A stretch of DNA of 64,000 nucleotides from JADKIH01 sp964595205 (lineage in GTDB: Bacteria > Bacteroidota > Bacteroidia > AKYH767-A > 2013-40CM-41-45). The first letter of the stretch is position 1. Each line of letters opens with the position of its first letter. The notes under the pieces were generated by a model. The model was given only the letters and a program-made list of their open reading frames with translations. It had not been told where the DNA came from and ran no database searches. The stretch spans positions 248,001 through 312,000 of the forward strand of contig CAZQOQ010000003.1 of NCBI GenBank assembly GCA_964595205.1, in the 5' to 3' direction. This document shows, piece by piece, positions 1-9,475 of the stretch. Made by a program: the position numbers and the translations under genes.

Positions 1-1035
1 TCGCTGAGCCGCAACATTTTCCGGATCAGTTCCACCGATGTTGTGACCTGCTTCATACATAACCATTCCGCGGGTCGTATCATTGAAGGCATAACCATAA
101 GCCACAACAGCTGCAGGACCGTTCGATTTTCCAGGAATGTCTGAATGTGTCGGATCGTAACAGCCAATCTTAACGCTTGGATTCCAGGTGCTGCCGGCTT
201 TCAATGGCAAATAAATCTGTTCCGAACCATTCTCGTGCGCTGCATCTTCTAACCCCATCATCTGGAATGCGGGATCGCTTATGTTTGAATAACTGTAAGG
301 AGGAGTTCCATCTGCATGAGATCCGAATTGTACCATTCCGCCAGTGGTAAGGAATTTTAAATTCTGTGATGGATTTCCCGGATTAACGCAAGTCGGACCT
401 TCCATTACACTAACTGCATGACAACCTCCCCAGATCGCTCCCCGTGAATTTTTATTCCAGAAATAGAGATTACTGTGCGTCGACCATTTCGGATCGGCGT
501 GAGGCATTACGTACAGATTATCACATGCATTTAATGTAGCTGGTGTCCTGAAATAATATGCAGATGCTGGAATCTCCGCCGCCTGTAAAAATTTAATTGC
601 AATGTTACCGTTTGCAGCATCCATGGCCCAGTTGGGAACGGCCTGTAATATCATGGTTACGTCCAGGGTCATGCTTGTGGTTGTCGTCACTCCCACAACG
701 CCCTTTGCCTGCCATGCAGCAATTTTCGCATTCACTGCCGCTGTTCTGTATTCGGCATTGATCACGAAAGTACCACCCCTGTAAGCAATTCCATTGTAAG
801 TGAAGTCGATTCCGTCTTTAACTTTCCCCTGGCCGATTACCCATTTAACAGGCACATCATTATTCCTGATCAGGTCGTAAATTAAACCATATGGCTTCAA
901 ACCATTTGCAACGGTCTGAGGTGTTACTCCCATGTTAATGATGAAGGCCCCTGACGTAAAAGTTTCTGTCGCCGCATTCACATCCTGTATAGACAACAAA
1001 AATATGACTGGAAAATAAACTGCGAACCTTCTCAT
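1..1035 (-). CDS. Secreted protein of unknown function, 3' end beyond the window
   Basis: An uninterrupted reading frame of 345 codons runs off the left edge, so the C-terminus is missing. The chosen start gives a classical signal peptide (MRRFAVYFPVIFLLSIQDVNA, cut before ATETF). An in-frame ATG at 1107 would add 24 residues that do not look like a signal, so 1035 is preferred. After the signal comes a region with the motif GAFIINMGVTPQTVANGLKP, followed by a domain of about 300 residues rich in Gly, Asn and aromatic residues and containing several Cys. I do not recognise the family. Exported location is an inference from the signal. Given the neighbourhood, the missing C-terminus could carry a T9SS sorting domain or more adhesin modules. 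Confidence 0.75.
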   Translation of the reverse strand, partial: MRRFAVYFPVIFLLSIQDVNAATETFTSGAFIINMGVTPQTVANGLKPYGLIYDLIRNNDVPVKWVIGQGKVKDGIDFTYNGIAYRGGTFVINAEYRTAAVNAKIAAWQAKGVVGVTTTTSMTLDVTMILQAVPNWAMDAANGNIAIKFLQAAEIPASAYYFRTPATLNACDNLYVMPHADPKWSTHSNLYFWNKNSRGAIWGGCHAVSVMEGPTCVNPGNPSQNLKFLTTGGMVQFGSHADGTPPYSYSNISDPAFQMMGLEDAAHENGSEQIYLPLKAGSTWNPSVKIGCYDPTHSDIPGKSNGPAAVVAYGYAFNDTTRGMVMYEAGHNIGGTDPENVAAQR

Positions 1036-1107
1036 CCGGTGGATGATTGGTTTACAGAATAAATCCAGACACATTCGTCTGAAAATTTTATGTGATAATT
1101 TAGGCAT

Positions 1108-1710
1108 ATAAATCCTTACTCTTTCCTTCTCTCGCTTTTCGCTGAAGAATTCTTTCTCTCTGTCTTATTAGTATAAACTGGTCTGATAGATTCTTTTCAT
1201 CCAAAATGCCCAGAATACACTATTACAGCCATAAGTACGCTAACATCTGACAAATGATGCGTGGTTATTTGTGTAAAAGAGGTAATTGATTACATGTGTA
1301 ATCGGAATCCAAGTTGCTTTTAAAATTGCACATACATAAAGTCAAAAGCCTATTTTCCATTGAAAAATCAGCAGGCAAAAATATTTCACGCGGAAAGATT
1401 TGAATAAAAAACATCATTACTTTCGGATTAAACACCGTTTAATACATTTCTTACAATATTGACGAAATTGATTTGTCAGGAAAGATGAAAATTGTCTGGT
1501 TTTCGAAAAAAGATTTCATAAGGATTCTATTATTTACTTCCAAGAGTCAATTTAATTTCGCTATTCCAATTTGTCCTGAAGCGTCGACACACTGCTGTGG
1601 TTAGTGCAATATGAAATCAATCACTCATTTCAGATCATACTCTTCCCTCAAAAAAAACCATAATATTAAATGTTTAAAAATGTTTCATTAATTAAAAAAT
1701 AAAATTCCAC
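1108..1710. other. Intergenic stretch without a recognisable gene
   Basis: About 600 bases of AT-rich sequence lie between the divergently transcribed secreted-protein gene and msrA. I see no reading frame of useful length, no RNA gene and no strong repeat. It presumably holds the promoter of the leftward gene. Confidence 0.5.
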
Positions 1711-1718
1711 TAATTTTG
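1711..1718 (+). promoter_or_regulatory. Candidate -7 box for msrA
   Basis: TAATTTTG matches the Bacteroidota -7 consensus TAnnTTTG and lies 43 bases before the msrA start. A convincing -33 TTTG element at the right distance is not obvious, so this is a weak prediction. Confidence 0.4.
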
Positions 1719-1760
1719 TTAAAAGGAATATATGCACATTAACTGACAATCCAATTTAAA

Positions 1761-2402
1761 ATGAAACACGTACTCGTAATTTTGATCTCCTTCACTGCCT
1801 TCTATTCCTGCGCCCAGTCACATAATAAAGAATTAAAAATTCCATTAGGGATAAAAGGGCAACCTGATACAAAAGAAGCAATTGCAACTTTCGGCGAAGG
1901 ATGCTTCTGGCATTCAGAGATCGTTTTTCAAAGCCTTGTTGGAGTACGGGATGCTATTTCCGGATATTCCGGAGGATCGGTTCAAAATCCTGATTATGAA
2001 AGCGTATGTACCGGAAAAACAGGTCATGCCGAAGTAGTCCAGGTATATTATGACCCTTCAAAAATCTCCTACCAGACGTTAGTGGAGGCCTTTTTTGCAA
2101 GCATGGACCCTACCACCCTCAACAGGCAAGGCAACGACGAAGGCCCGCAATATCGCTCCATTGCATTCTACCGGAATGAAAAGGAAAAACAAATCATTGA
2201 AGCCGAAATCAGGCGACTGAATGATTCTAAAAAGTACAAAAACAAAATCGTTACCGAAGTAGTGCCCTTTCAGAAATTCTACCCTGCAGAAGATTATCAC
2301 CAGGAGTACATCTACTATCATCCTGATAATTCCTATGTCAGGAATGTATCGATACCCGATTTCCTGGATTTTAAGAAGGAATTTCGGGGGAACTTCAAAT
2401 AA
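1761..2402 (+). CDS. msrA: Peptide-methionine (S)-S-oxide reductase MsrA, lipoprotein form
   Basis: MsrA reduces methionine-S-sulfoxide in oxidised proteins using a thiol relay. The 213-residue product has the family signature GEGCFW at residues 45-50, where Cys48 is the catalytic cysteine, and the conserved stretches GYSGG and EDYHQEY. The N-terminus is a lipoprotein signal with Cys17 (FYSC) as the likely lipidation site, so the enzyme should act in the periplasm or on the outer membrane rather than in the cytoplasm. The usual C-terminal recycling cysteines are not evident in the last 20 residues, so recycling may depend on an external thioredoxin-like protein. It appears monocistronic, with a hairpin directly behind it. 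Confidence 0.93.
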   Translation: MKHVLVILISFTAFYSCAQSHNKELKIPLGIKGQPDTKEAIATFGEGCFWHSEIVFQSLVGVRDAISGYSGGSVQNPDYESVCTGKTGHAEVVQVYYDPSKISYQTLVEAFFASMDPTTLNRQGNDEGPQYRSIAFYRNEKEKQIIEAEIRRLNDSKKYKNKIVTEVVPFQKFYPAEDYHQEYIYYHPDNSYVRNVSIPDFLDFKKEFRGNFK

Positions 2403-2408
2403 AGTCAG

Positions 2409-2492
2409 AAGTCAAAAATCAAAAATCAAAAAAGCATCAGGAAAGTTGCATTTTTGATTTTTGAATTTTGATTTTTGATTTTTGATTTTTTA
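2409..2492. terminator. Hairpin built from AAAAATC heptamer repeats between convergent genes
   Basis: The left arm (about 2412-2433) repeats AAAAATC and the right arm (about 2449-2490) repeats GATTTTT, so the two can pair into a long AT-rich stem. It sits between the convergent ends of msrA and the giant adhesin gene and could act as a bidirectional terminator. The simple-repeat make-up is unusual for a terminator. Confidence 0.5.
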
Positions 2493-2493
2493 A

Positions 2494-5400
2494 TTATTTA
2501 ATCAATATCAACTTCCCATTCACCACCCTTTCATCCGACTCTAATCGATAGATATAAATACCCTCTGACAATTCATTCGCTTTGAACTCGGCTTTGTATT
2601 TGACTCCGGCTTCTGCAACACCGTCAAACAGCGTGGCAACTTTGGCACCGGCAAGTGTATATACATTCAGTACTACGTGACTCTCTTTATCATTCTTCTC
2701 GAACTCAATCGTCGTACCCGATGTGAATGGATTCGGATAAGCATTCACAACTAAACCGCTTTCCGTAATGTCCCGGAAGGCTCCTGATGCTGCTACACGC
2801 AGATCGATGCAAATGGTGTCTTCCATCACTTCAGTATTGCTTCCCGTCTTGCTCGGACTCGCATGTATGGCTGTAACTTCCGGCCGCCCGAAACCTCCGG
2901 GGAATGCACCGAGGTTCACCGTTACCTCATACCAAACATCATAGATCCAGTTTGGATACGTCGCATTTGGAGCATACGATGAGTTGGTTGCCGGAGAATT
3001 TGTTGTGAGTACATAACCAAATGTATTGAAGTTCTCAGCTATAGAAGTCTTGGCTGACAGTACATCCGAAGAACTTCCCAGGATCATCCCGCCATCACCA
3101 CCCAAAACACCTAATGTACCGTAGCCGGAAGGTGTGCCTGCAGAAGAAGAAATGTAATCGATTTTAAATTCCATTCTCTTCACATTGCTGGCATCATACA
3201 ATGCAAGCTGAAGTTTATCAGAACCTGTCAGGTTCGAAAATGTGTGACCTGATGGCCAGTCAACTGCATTAGTTCCATACGTATTATCGACGAAATTCTT
3301 CGAGAAGGTTGTACGGATCGTCGCCTGGTTTGTCGTCGTGTTTATGGTCCATGTCTGAACTGCTTTCACATATCGATGAGACGTTCCTACATAGCAAATC
3401 TGGTTTGTAGGCGTGTCCTTGTAGATGGCAAAATCAACCGAAAGATTTCCATCACTTCCATCACCGTCATTAACAGGCTCTGTTCCGAAATTCAGAGAAA
3501 CACTGTTGCTGCAGTATTCCATGCCTGAAACACCCAAACCATTATTATCATTATTGATGTCATTATCCGGATCGCCGCCCTGAACGAGCACCGGATCATC
3601 ACCCTGGTGCAACACAACGCAAACAATATAGTTGCTCGCTGCAAGTCCATTGAATCCGTATATTCCGGAAGCATTGGTCGTAGTAGATGAAATGGCCGGA
3701 CCATCCGCTACATTGTTATTATTGGCATCAGCATACAATTTCACTGTATAATTCGGCAGCCCGATTTCGTTCTGATCCTTGATGCCATTATTATTTGAAT
3801 CGAGCCATACCAGGTCTCCGAGGCTAAGCGGATTCGGACATGGAGGACAAGGAACTTCTGTTACAATTTCAGTATTGTTACCGGTTTTGCTCGGACTTGC
3901 ATGTATATCTGTAATCAAAGGTTTGCCGAATCCTGCGGGGAATGCAGAAAGCTTTACCGTGACCTCATACCAAACATCGTAAATCCAGTTTGGATACGTC
4001 GGATTCGGGGCATAAGCTGAATTCGTTGCCGGAGAATTTGTGATCAGCACATAACCATAATCGTTGAGGTTTACATCCAGTGATGTTTTTGCGCTCACCA
4101 CATCGGCGGCTGAGCCTAATATCATTCCACCTTCTCCCCCGGTCACTCCAAGACATTTATATCCCGAGGAAGCAGCCGAAGAAGATGAGATGTAGTCAAC
4201 TTTAAATTCCATTTTCTTAACGTTGTTCACATCGTATAATGCAAGCTGCACCTTATCTGATCCCGTAAGATTTCCAAACGTATGACCGGATGGCCAGCTG
4301 ACTGCATTTGTACCATAGGTATTATCAACAAATGTCTTTGCAAACGTTGTACGGATGGTTACTGTCTGGTTGGCCTGGTTGATTGTCCAGGACTGAGTTG
4401 CAGTCACAGCAGGTTTTGTCGGGCTCTGGTAACAAACCTGGATCGTAACCACCTGCGACAGTGTTACGGTACATCCTGTTCCGCTGGTTACAACCACAGA
4501 ATATGTTCCAGGTGTAGCCGCCGAAATGCACTGCGTTGTCGCCCCATTGCTCCAGAGATATGTCGCCGGAGGACCCTGTACACACAGAACTGCAGGATTG
4601 TTTGTAGTTATAGTATTGCAACCGCTCATTGTATAGGAAGTCGGACCTGTAACTGTTTTACTGCACGTACTGCTGCAGCCATTCTGATTAAATGCGGTTA
4701 CAGAATACGTTCCCGGAGCGGTTACGTTTATGCATTGTGTCGTTGCTCCGGTACTCCAGGAATATGAACCTGCATCCGCAGGTCCGCACAACGAAGTGCT
4801 TCCCCCTGCACAGAGGTTATCATTACCCGTGATCGAACAGCTCTGGCTTCCGGTGGTAACCGTCTTTGTGCAGCTGCTTGTGCATCCATGTACATCTGTT
4901 ACGACTAATGTATATGTTGCTGCGGAAGTAACAGTAATGCACTGAGTGGTTGCGCCTGTACTCCACTGGTAGGAAACCAGGCCCGGTGGACCACAGAGTT
5001 GTGTCGAGCCTCCTGCGCAGATGGAACCATTACCTGTAATCTGGCAATCAGGAGGAACGTTTACAAAGACCGGTTTTGAACAATTGGTAATGCATCCTGC
5101 AGCATCGGTACATGCAACCGAATAGGTTGCCGGTGAGCTAACGGTAATACATTGAGTGGTAGCACCCGTGCTCCAGCTGTAATTTGTAAACCCTGCAGGC
5201 GCGCATAATTGAGTCGATCCGCCAGGACAAATAAAACTGTTGCCGGTGATATTACATTGAGGATTGCTCATGGTAATGGCTTTACTGCAAATACTTGTGC
5301 AGGAACCATTGGTAACAGTCAATGTATATGTACCCACCACATTTACATTGATGCACTGTGTTGTTGCACCGTTACTCCATAGATAGGATGAAGCTCCGGC

Positions 5401-7515
5401 CGGGCCGCAAAGCTGTGTGAATCCACCCAGGCAGAATGAATTGTTTCCTGTTATGCTGCAACCGGAAGTTGTGGTAGTGACCTGCTGTGAAAGCGTAGTT
5501 GTACAGCCATTAGGCTCATTGATGATTACAAAATAAGTTCCCGGGTTGGAAACGGTAATACACTGTGTAGTTGCGCCAGTGCTCCAGAAATAGGCAGCTG
5601 GCGGTCCCTGGACACAAAGTTCGGATTGTCCACCCACAGACATAATGGCAAAACAACCGGTAATTGTATAATTATTAGGACCGGTAATCGTCTTGTTGCA
5701 GGTGCTTGTGCAGCCTGCAGCATTCGTTACGGTAACTGAATAATTTCCTGCAGAAGCCACGTTTATGCATTGCGTAGTTGCACCCGTATTCCATAAATAA
5801 GAAGACATTCCGGCAGAAGCGCATAACTGTGTCGTACTGTTTTGACAAACGAAACCATTTCCGGTTATTGAACAACTGAGCTGGGTTGAATTTACAGTCT
5901 TGCTGCATGTGCTTGTACAGTTACCGTTTACCACCGTCACAGAATATGTTCCGGGTGAACCAACAGTAATACATTGTGTGGTTGCTCCTGTACTCCAGGA
6001 ATAAGATGTCTGTCCAGCCGGTGCACACAACTGCGTGGTGCCGCCCGGACAAATATTTGAATTACCCGTAATGGTACAATCGGCGGATCCTACCGTAACA
6101 GTTTTGCTGCAGGTGCTTGTACAATTACCGTTTGTTACAGTAACCGAATATGTACCGGCAGAATTAACGGTTATGCATTGAGTGCTTGCGCCTGTGCTCC
6201 ATGTATAGGATGTTTGTCCTGCCGGCGCACAAAGCTGCGTTGAACCACCCGGACAAATTGTTGAATTGCCGGTTATATTACAAGTAGGATTACTGATGGT
6301 GACCGTCTTGCTGCAGCTGCTTGTGCAACTGCCATTTGAAGTAACGACCGTATAAGTACCTGCAGATCCAACGGTGATACATTGTGTTGTTTCTCCCGTG
6401 CTCCATTGATAGGAAATCTGTCCGGCCGGTGCACATAACTGTGTTGTATTACCCGGACAAATAGTTCCGTTGCCGGTAATCGTACAATTAGGAGTAGTAA
6501 CCGTGACTGTTTCGTGGCATGTCCTGTTACAGGTGCCATCGTTAACGTTACCGTAATAAGTTCCGGCCGCAGTCACTGTAATGCAACGGGTGGTAGCCCC
6601 TGTGTTCCATGAATATTGCGGATATCCTGAAGGGAGGCACAGTGTGGTTGATCCGCCTGTACAGAAAGATGTATTACCTGTAATGGTGCAATTAAGCGGT
6701 TGACTCACCGTCACTGTTTTGCTGCAACTTGAAGTACATCCGCCATTAGAAACGACAACGGAATATGTTCCTGAAGCTCCTACGGTAATACAGCGTGTGG
6801 TTTCACCGGTGCTCCATGCATAAGATGACAATCCTGCGGGTGCACAAAGAGAGGTGGTTCCGCCATTACAAATAGTACTATTACCGGTAATTGAACAGCT
6901 GATCGAGCCGGTAGTAACAGTCCGGCTGCATGTTACAAAACAACCATTGATACAAACAGTCACACTGTAGGTACCGGCAGTGTTAACTGTGATACATTGT
7001 GTAGTTGCACCGGTATTCCACTGGTAAGAAGAACCTCCGGCAACGGCGCACAATTGGGTTGAGCCGCCCGGACATATACTTGTATTTCCTGTTATGCTGC
7101 AGGATGTATTCGTTACGGTAACATTGCAGGTACTTGTGCATCCACCTGTGGCGCCGATGGTAACAATGTAAGTACCGGCGGCAGTTGCGCTGATGCATTG
7201 AGTGGTTGCACCTGTACTCCATGCGTAAGATGCCATTCCAATCGGTGCGCATAATAGCGTAGAGGATCCCGGGCAAATAGTGGGGCTTCCAGCAATTGAA
7301 CAGGCAGGAGGGGCGCAGGCAGGAGAAGCAACTCGTGTTGTTCCTGACTGGTCAGGTGTAAAAATAGCACCCGGGTTAATAATTACGCTCGAGGATGACT
7401 GTGCGTATATTGCATCGACTTGTAATACCAAAGCTGAAATAAAAATTAATGCAATTAATTTCTTTATCGCTTTCTGACTACAAATACAACAATAGTAAGG
7501 TAATTTTTGTAACAT
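2494..7515 (-). CDS. Giant T9SS-secreted adhesin-like protein with 14 Ig/PKD-like repeats
   Basis: The 1673-residue protein begins with a signal-type N-terminus (hydrophobic core at about residues 18-38, ending AIYAQ). From residue 72 to about 1020 it has 14 tandem repeats of 66-70 residues with the pattern C-x-ITGN...ICPGGSTQLC...SYxWSTGATTQCI...GTYSVTVTNG...CTSTCSKTVT, four to six Cys each. Two copies of a roughly 160-residue module (TWTINTTTNQATIRTTF-type) follow, flanking an SdrD B-like domain (LGDLVWLDSNNNGIKDQNE). The last 85 residues are a T9SS type A sorting domain (NAYPNPF...GIYIYRLE...KLILIK). The protein is probably cell-surface attached or secreted, with an adhesive or structural role. 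No catalytic motif is visible. Confidence 0.9.
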   Translation of the reverse strand: MLQKLPYYCCICSQKAIKKLIALIFISALVLQVDAIYAQSSSSVIINPGAIFTPDQSGTTRVASPACAPPACSIAGSPTICPGSSTLLCAPIGMASYAWSTGATTQCISATAAGTYIVTIGATGGCTSTCNVTVTNTSCSITGNTSICPGGSTQLCAVAGGSSYQWNTGATTQCITVNTAGTYSVTVCINGCFVTCSRTVTTGSISCSITGNSTICNGGTTSLCAPAGLSSYAWSTGETTRCITVGASGTYSVVVSNGGCTSSCSKTVTVSQPLNCTITGNTSFCTGGSTTLCLPSGYPQYSWNTGATTRCITVTAAGTYYGNVNDGTCNRTCHETVTVTTPNCTITGNGTICPGNTTQLCAPAGQISYQWSTGETTQCITVGSAGTYTVVTSNGSCTSSCSKTVTISNPTCNITGNSTICPGGSTQLCAPAGQTSYTWSTGASTQCITVNSAGTYSVTVTNGNCTSTCSKTVTVGSADCTITGNSNICPGGTTQLCAPAGQTSYSWSTGATTQCITVGSPGTYSVTVVNGNCTSTCSKTVNSTQLSCSITGNGFVCQNSTTQLCASAGMSSYLWNTGATTQCINVASAGNYSVTVTNAAGCTSTCNKTITGPNNYTITGCFAIMSVGGQSELCVQGPPAAYFWSTGATTQCITVSNPGTYFVIINEPNGCTTTLSQQVTTTTSGCSITGNNSFCLGGFTQLCGPAGASSYLWSNGATTQCINVNVVGTYTLTVTNGSCTSICSKAITMSNPQCNITGNSFICPGGSTQLCAPAGFTNYSWSTGATTQCITVSSPATYSVACTDAAGCITNCSKPVFVNVPPDCQITGNGSICAGGSTQLCGPPGLVSYQWSTGATTQCITVTSAATYTLVVTDVHGCTSSCTKTVTTGSQSCSITGNDNLCAGGSTSLCGPADAGSYSWSTGATTQCINVTAPGTYSVTAFNQNGCSSTCSKTVTGPTSYTMSGCNTITTNNPAVLCVQGPPATYLWSNGATTQCISAATPGTYSVVVTSGTGCTVTLSQVVTIQVCYQSPTKPAVTATQSWTINQANQTVTIRTTFAKTFVDNTYGTNAVSWPSGHTFGNLTGSDKVQLALYDVNNVKKMEFKVDYISSSSAASSGYKCLGVTGGEGGMILGSAADVVSAKTSLDVNLNDYGYVLITNSPATNSAYAPNPTYPNWIYDVWYEVTVKLSAFPAGFGKPLITDIHASPSKTGNNTEIVTEVPCPPCPNPLSLGDLVWLDSNNNGIKDQNEIGLPNYTVKLYADANNNNVADGPAISSTTTNASGIYGFNGLAASNYIVCVVLHQGDDPVLVQGGDPDNDINNDNNGLGVSGMEYCSNSVSLNFGTEPVNDGDGSDGNLSVDFAIYKDTPTNQICYVGTSHRYVKAVQTWTINTTTNQATIRTTFSKNFVDNTYGTNAVDWPSGHTFSNLTGSDKLQLALYDASNVKRMEFKIDYISSSAGTPSGYGTLGVLGGDGGMILGSSSDVLSAKTSIAENFNTFGYVLTTNSPATNSSYAPNATYPNWIYDVWYEVTVNLGAFPGGFGRPEVTAIHASPSKTGSNTEVMEDTICIDLRVAASGAFRDITESGLVVNAYPNPFTSGTTIEFEKNDKESHVVLNVYTLAGAKVATLFDGVAEAGVKYKAEFKANELSEGIYIYRLESDERVVNGKLILIK
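4440..7302 (-). repeat. Array of 14 tandem ~200-bp coding repeats
   Basis: These are the DNA repeats behind the 14 Cys-rich domains of the giant adhesin. Twelve units share one consensus. Units 9 and 14 are a divergent type that starts with Tyr instead of Cys and contains CVQGPPA. Each follows a unit ending in TGP (8 and 13), so units 8-9 and 13-14 look like a duplicated pair. Confidence 0.85.
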
Positions 7516-7866
7516 GAGTATATGTATTTAGATTGGTGTTTGTATATAGCTAATAATATTCGGAAACAAATTATCAGAAAAGCAAATAGCAGTTTTGCAA
7601 TTCTGGATACGCACTTCGTTCGCTCTGTTAAATCCCTTACCGGATGCTGGATTCAAGCATCTTAGTTATCCATTATCTCCTCCCGGGACAATGGTATCTG
7701 CCCTTTAATATTATTTTCTCAACAATAATTATAAGTCATAATTGTTGAAATGCCCTCATTTTTTTGGGCAAATGGATAAATGTCTTGGTGAATACTTTCT
7801 CAACATAATTAAAATTTAAAGCGTGAGAGTTTATTTAATGCGCATGAAAACGATTTAAAGAATTGT
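7516..7866. other. Intergenic stretch, no gene seen
   Basis: This is the upstream region of the giant adhesin gene. It has no plausible reading frame. A small inverted repeat, CAACAAT...ATTGTTG at 7720-7747, is the only structure noticed. Confidence 0.4.
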
Positions 7867-7951
7867 ATTGAAATTGGGTCTTACAAAGTCAAAATATAAA
7901 AAGCAACTACGGGATTATTACTTTCATTTTTAATAGTCGATACCTATTAAT
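7867..7951 (+). repeat. Dispersed repeat, copy 1
   Basis: This stretch closely matches the reverse complement of 18721-18802, and its core matches the reverse complement of 11551-11604. The shared core contains ATAAAAAGCAACTAC followed by TTTCATTTTT. In one frame it encodes TKSKYKKQLRDYYFHF and then a stop, similar to TKSKDKKQLQVYFFHF in copy 3. It could be a gene-end fragment that has been copied around or a non-coding repeat. Confidence 0.6.
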
Positions 7952-8158
7952 TAATTATACTTCACACGGCCAGGATTTGTGAATTTAAAAATCAAATTTT
8001 GTTTATGATTACTTCTAATATCAGAATATCGTTTGCTATCATCTGACCATAATAGCCTTATCTCGATTCCCTTCGCTTAGGGACCCGTAATATTCATTTG
8101 TTTTTGCTGCGTATAATTCTGCGCGAAAAAACTGTGGTATTTTTACTTCCCGTACAAG

Positions 8159-8166
8159 TACCTTTG
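8159..8166 (+). promoter_or_regulatory. Candidate -7 box for the ATP-cone nuclease gene
   Basis: TACCTTTG fits TAnnTTTG and would give a leader of roughly 55 bases before the start codon at 8229. Confidence 0.4.
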
Positions 8167-8228
8167 CGTATCTTTCCATTTACTTTTGAATATCCGGTAA
8201 TCATAAACGGACAGGAAATAATAAACGA

Positions 8229-9101
8229 ATGAGCAAAGTAAAAACACCTTTTGTATTCACCATCACCAAAGCCTCCGGCGAACAGGCACTATTCTCACCT
8301 GAAAAGCTGAGATCTTCGCTGAAAAGATCGGGAGCCAGCGAGGAAACGATTAATAAAATTATAACTCAGGTTTCTGAAAAACTCTACGATGGCATTTCAA
8401 CACGGAAAATTTATCAGATGGCATTTTCAAACCTGAAAAAACTTTCCAGGAAAACAGCTGCCCGGTACAAATTAAAACGGGCTATCATGGAATTGGGACC
8501 TTCAGGTTTCCCGTTCGAAATATACATGTCAGAAATTCTCAAGCATCAGGGGTACTCTGTGAGAGTAGGTGAAATTGTAAAAGGCAAATGCGTCAATCAT
8601 GAAATCGATATCATCGCTGAAAAAGACAATCAATACAATATGATCGAATGTAAATACCACAATCAGCCGGGATATTCGTGCGACGTGAAAATTCCATTAT
8701 ATATAAAAGCCAGGTTTGACGATACCGGAAATCAGTGGAAGCAGTCTCCCGGTAATGGAAATAAAATCTACATGGGATGGGTTGTAACAAATACAAAATT
8801 CACCAACGATGCTGTCCAATATGGTTTATGTGCAGGGCTTCACCTGCTGGGATGGGACTTTCCAAAGAAAGACAGCCTGCGTGAACAAATCGACAGATCG
8901 GGACTTTACCCGATTACCTGTCTTTCCACCTTAACCTCATATGAAAAAAAATCTTTGCTGGAAAAGAAAATAGTTCTTTGCAGAGACATTATCAATAATC
9001 CGGAAATACTTGCATTAATCAACATAAATAGAAACAGACAAGAGATCATCGTGAGCGAAACGCGGGATCTATGCAATACAATGAATAATAAAGCTGGTTA
9101 A
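8229..9101 (+). CDS. ATP-cone domain fused to a Mrr-like PD-(D/E)XK nuclease
   Basis: Residues 5-90 resemble an ATP-cone (VFTITKASGEQALFSPEKLRSSL...), the nucleotide-binding regulatory module of NrdR and class I/III ribonucleotide reductases. Residues 93-200 look like a restriction-endonuclease fold of the Mrr type, with His124-Glu125-Ile-Asp127 and the Glu140-x-Lys142 pair in NMIECKYH as the probable metal-binding and catalytic residues. The C-terminal 80 residues are helical and unassigned. The role is unknown; a nuclease gated by (d)ATP level is an inference from the domain pair. No methylase is adjacent, so it is unlikely to be a classical restriction enzyme. It stands upstream of a universal stress protein gene. 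Confidence 0.8.
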   Translation: MSKVKTPFVFTITKASGEQALFSPEKLRSSLKRSGASEETINKIITQVSEKLYDGISTRKIYQMAFSNLKKLSRKTAARYKLKRAIMELGPSGFPFEIYMSEILKHQGYSVRVGEIVKGKCVNHEIDIIAEKDNQYNMIECKYHNQPGYSCDVKIPLYIKARFDDTGNQWKQSPGNGNKIYMGWVVTNTKFTNDAVQYGLCAGLHLLGWDFPKKDSLREQIDRSGLYPITCLSTLTSYEKKSLLEKKIVLCRDIINNPEILALININRNRQEIIVSETRDLCNTMNNKAG

Positions 9102-9136
9102 AACACTCTTCGGAAAATCTGTCAACTGATCGAGCC

Positions 9137-9174
9137 GATCCCCGTACAATTGTATAATAATATAAAAGGGGATC
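9137..9174 (+). terminator. Possible hairpin downstream of the ATP-cone nuclease
   Basis: GATCCCC (9137-9143) can pair with GGGGATC (9168-9174) across a 24-base AT-rich loop. There is no clear T-run, so terminator function is uncertain. The rest of the 9102-9475 gap shows no gene and presumably holds the usp promoter. Confidence 0.3.
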
Positions 9175-9475
9175 AATGATCTTCAGTTAGCCATGACATA
9201 TTAGAAAGCACCTGTTCTAAAAGTCGTTTCGAAGAATCATTAATCCCCAAAATACTCAACTTAACCAGTTGATACCACACCATGGCTATTTTTTATTTGT
9301 TACTTAGCCATTTTCAACAACTAAACTACCATACTAAAACACTTCAAAAATACTACAGTAGTTTATTCCCGGTTATGATGCATATCAAAATAATGATTGA
9401 TTCGTATCATGCATAAATCTGTTAATTGGCATGTAATTTTACACAATAAACCATTAACACAATAAACTATTAAAA

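Noticed and set aside
4282..4767. 161-codon plus-strand frame, Cys-rich
   Set aside because: It is antisense to the repeat array of the giant adhesin; the Cys pattern is a by-product of the repeats.
4440..7302. Possible CRISPR or satellite array
   Set aside because: The repeats keep one open reading frame and encode Ig/PKD-like domains.
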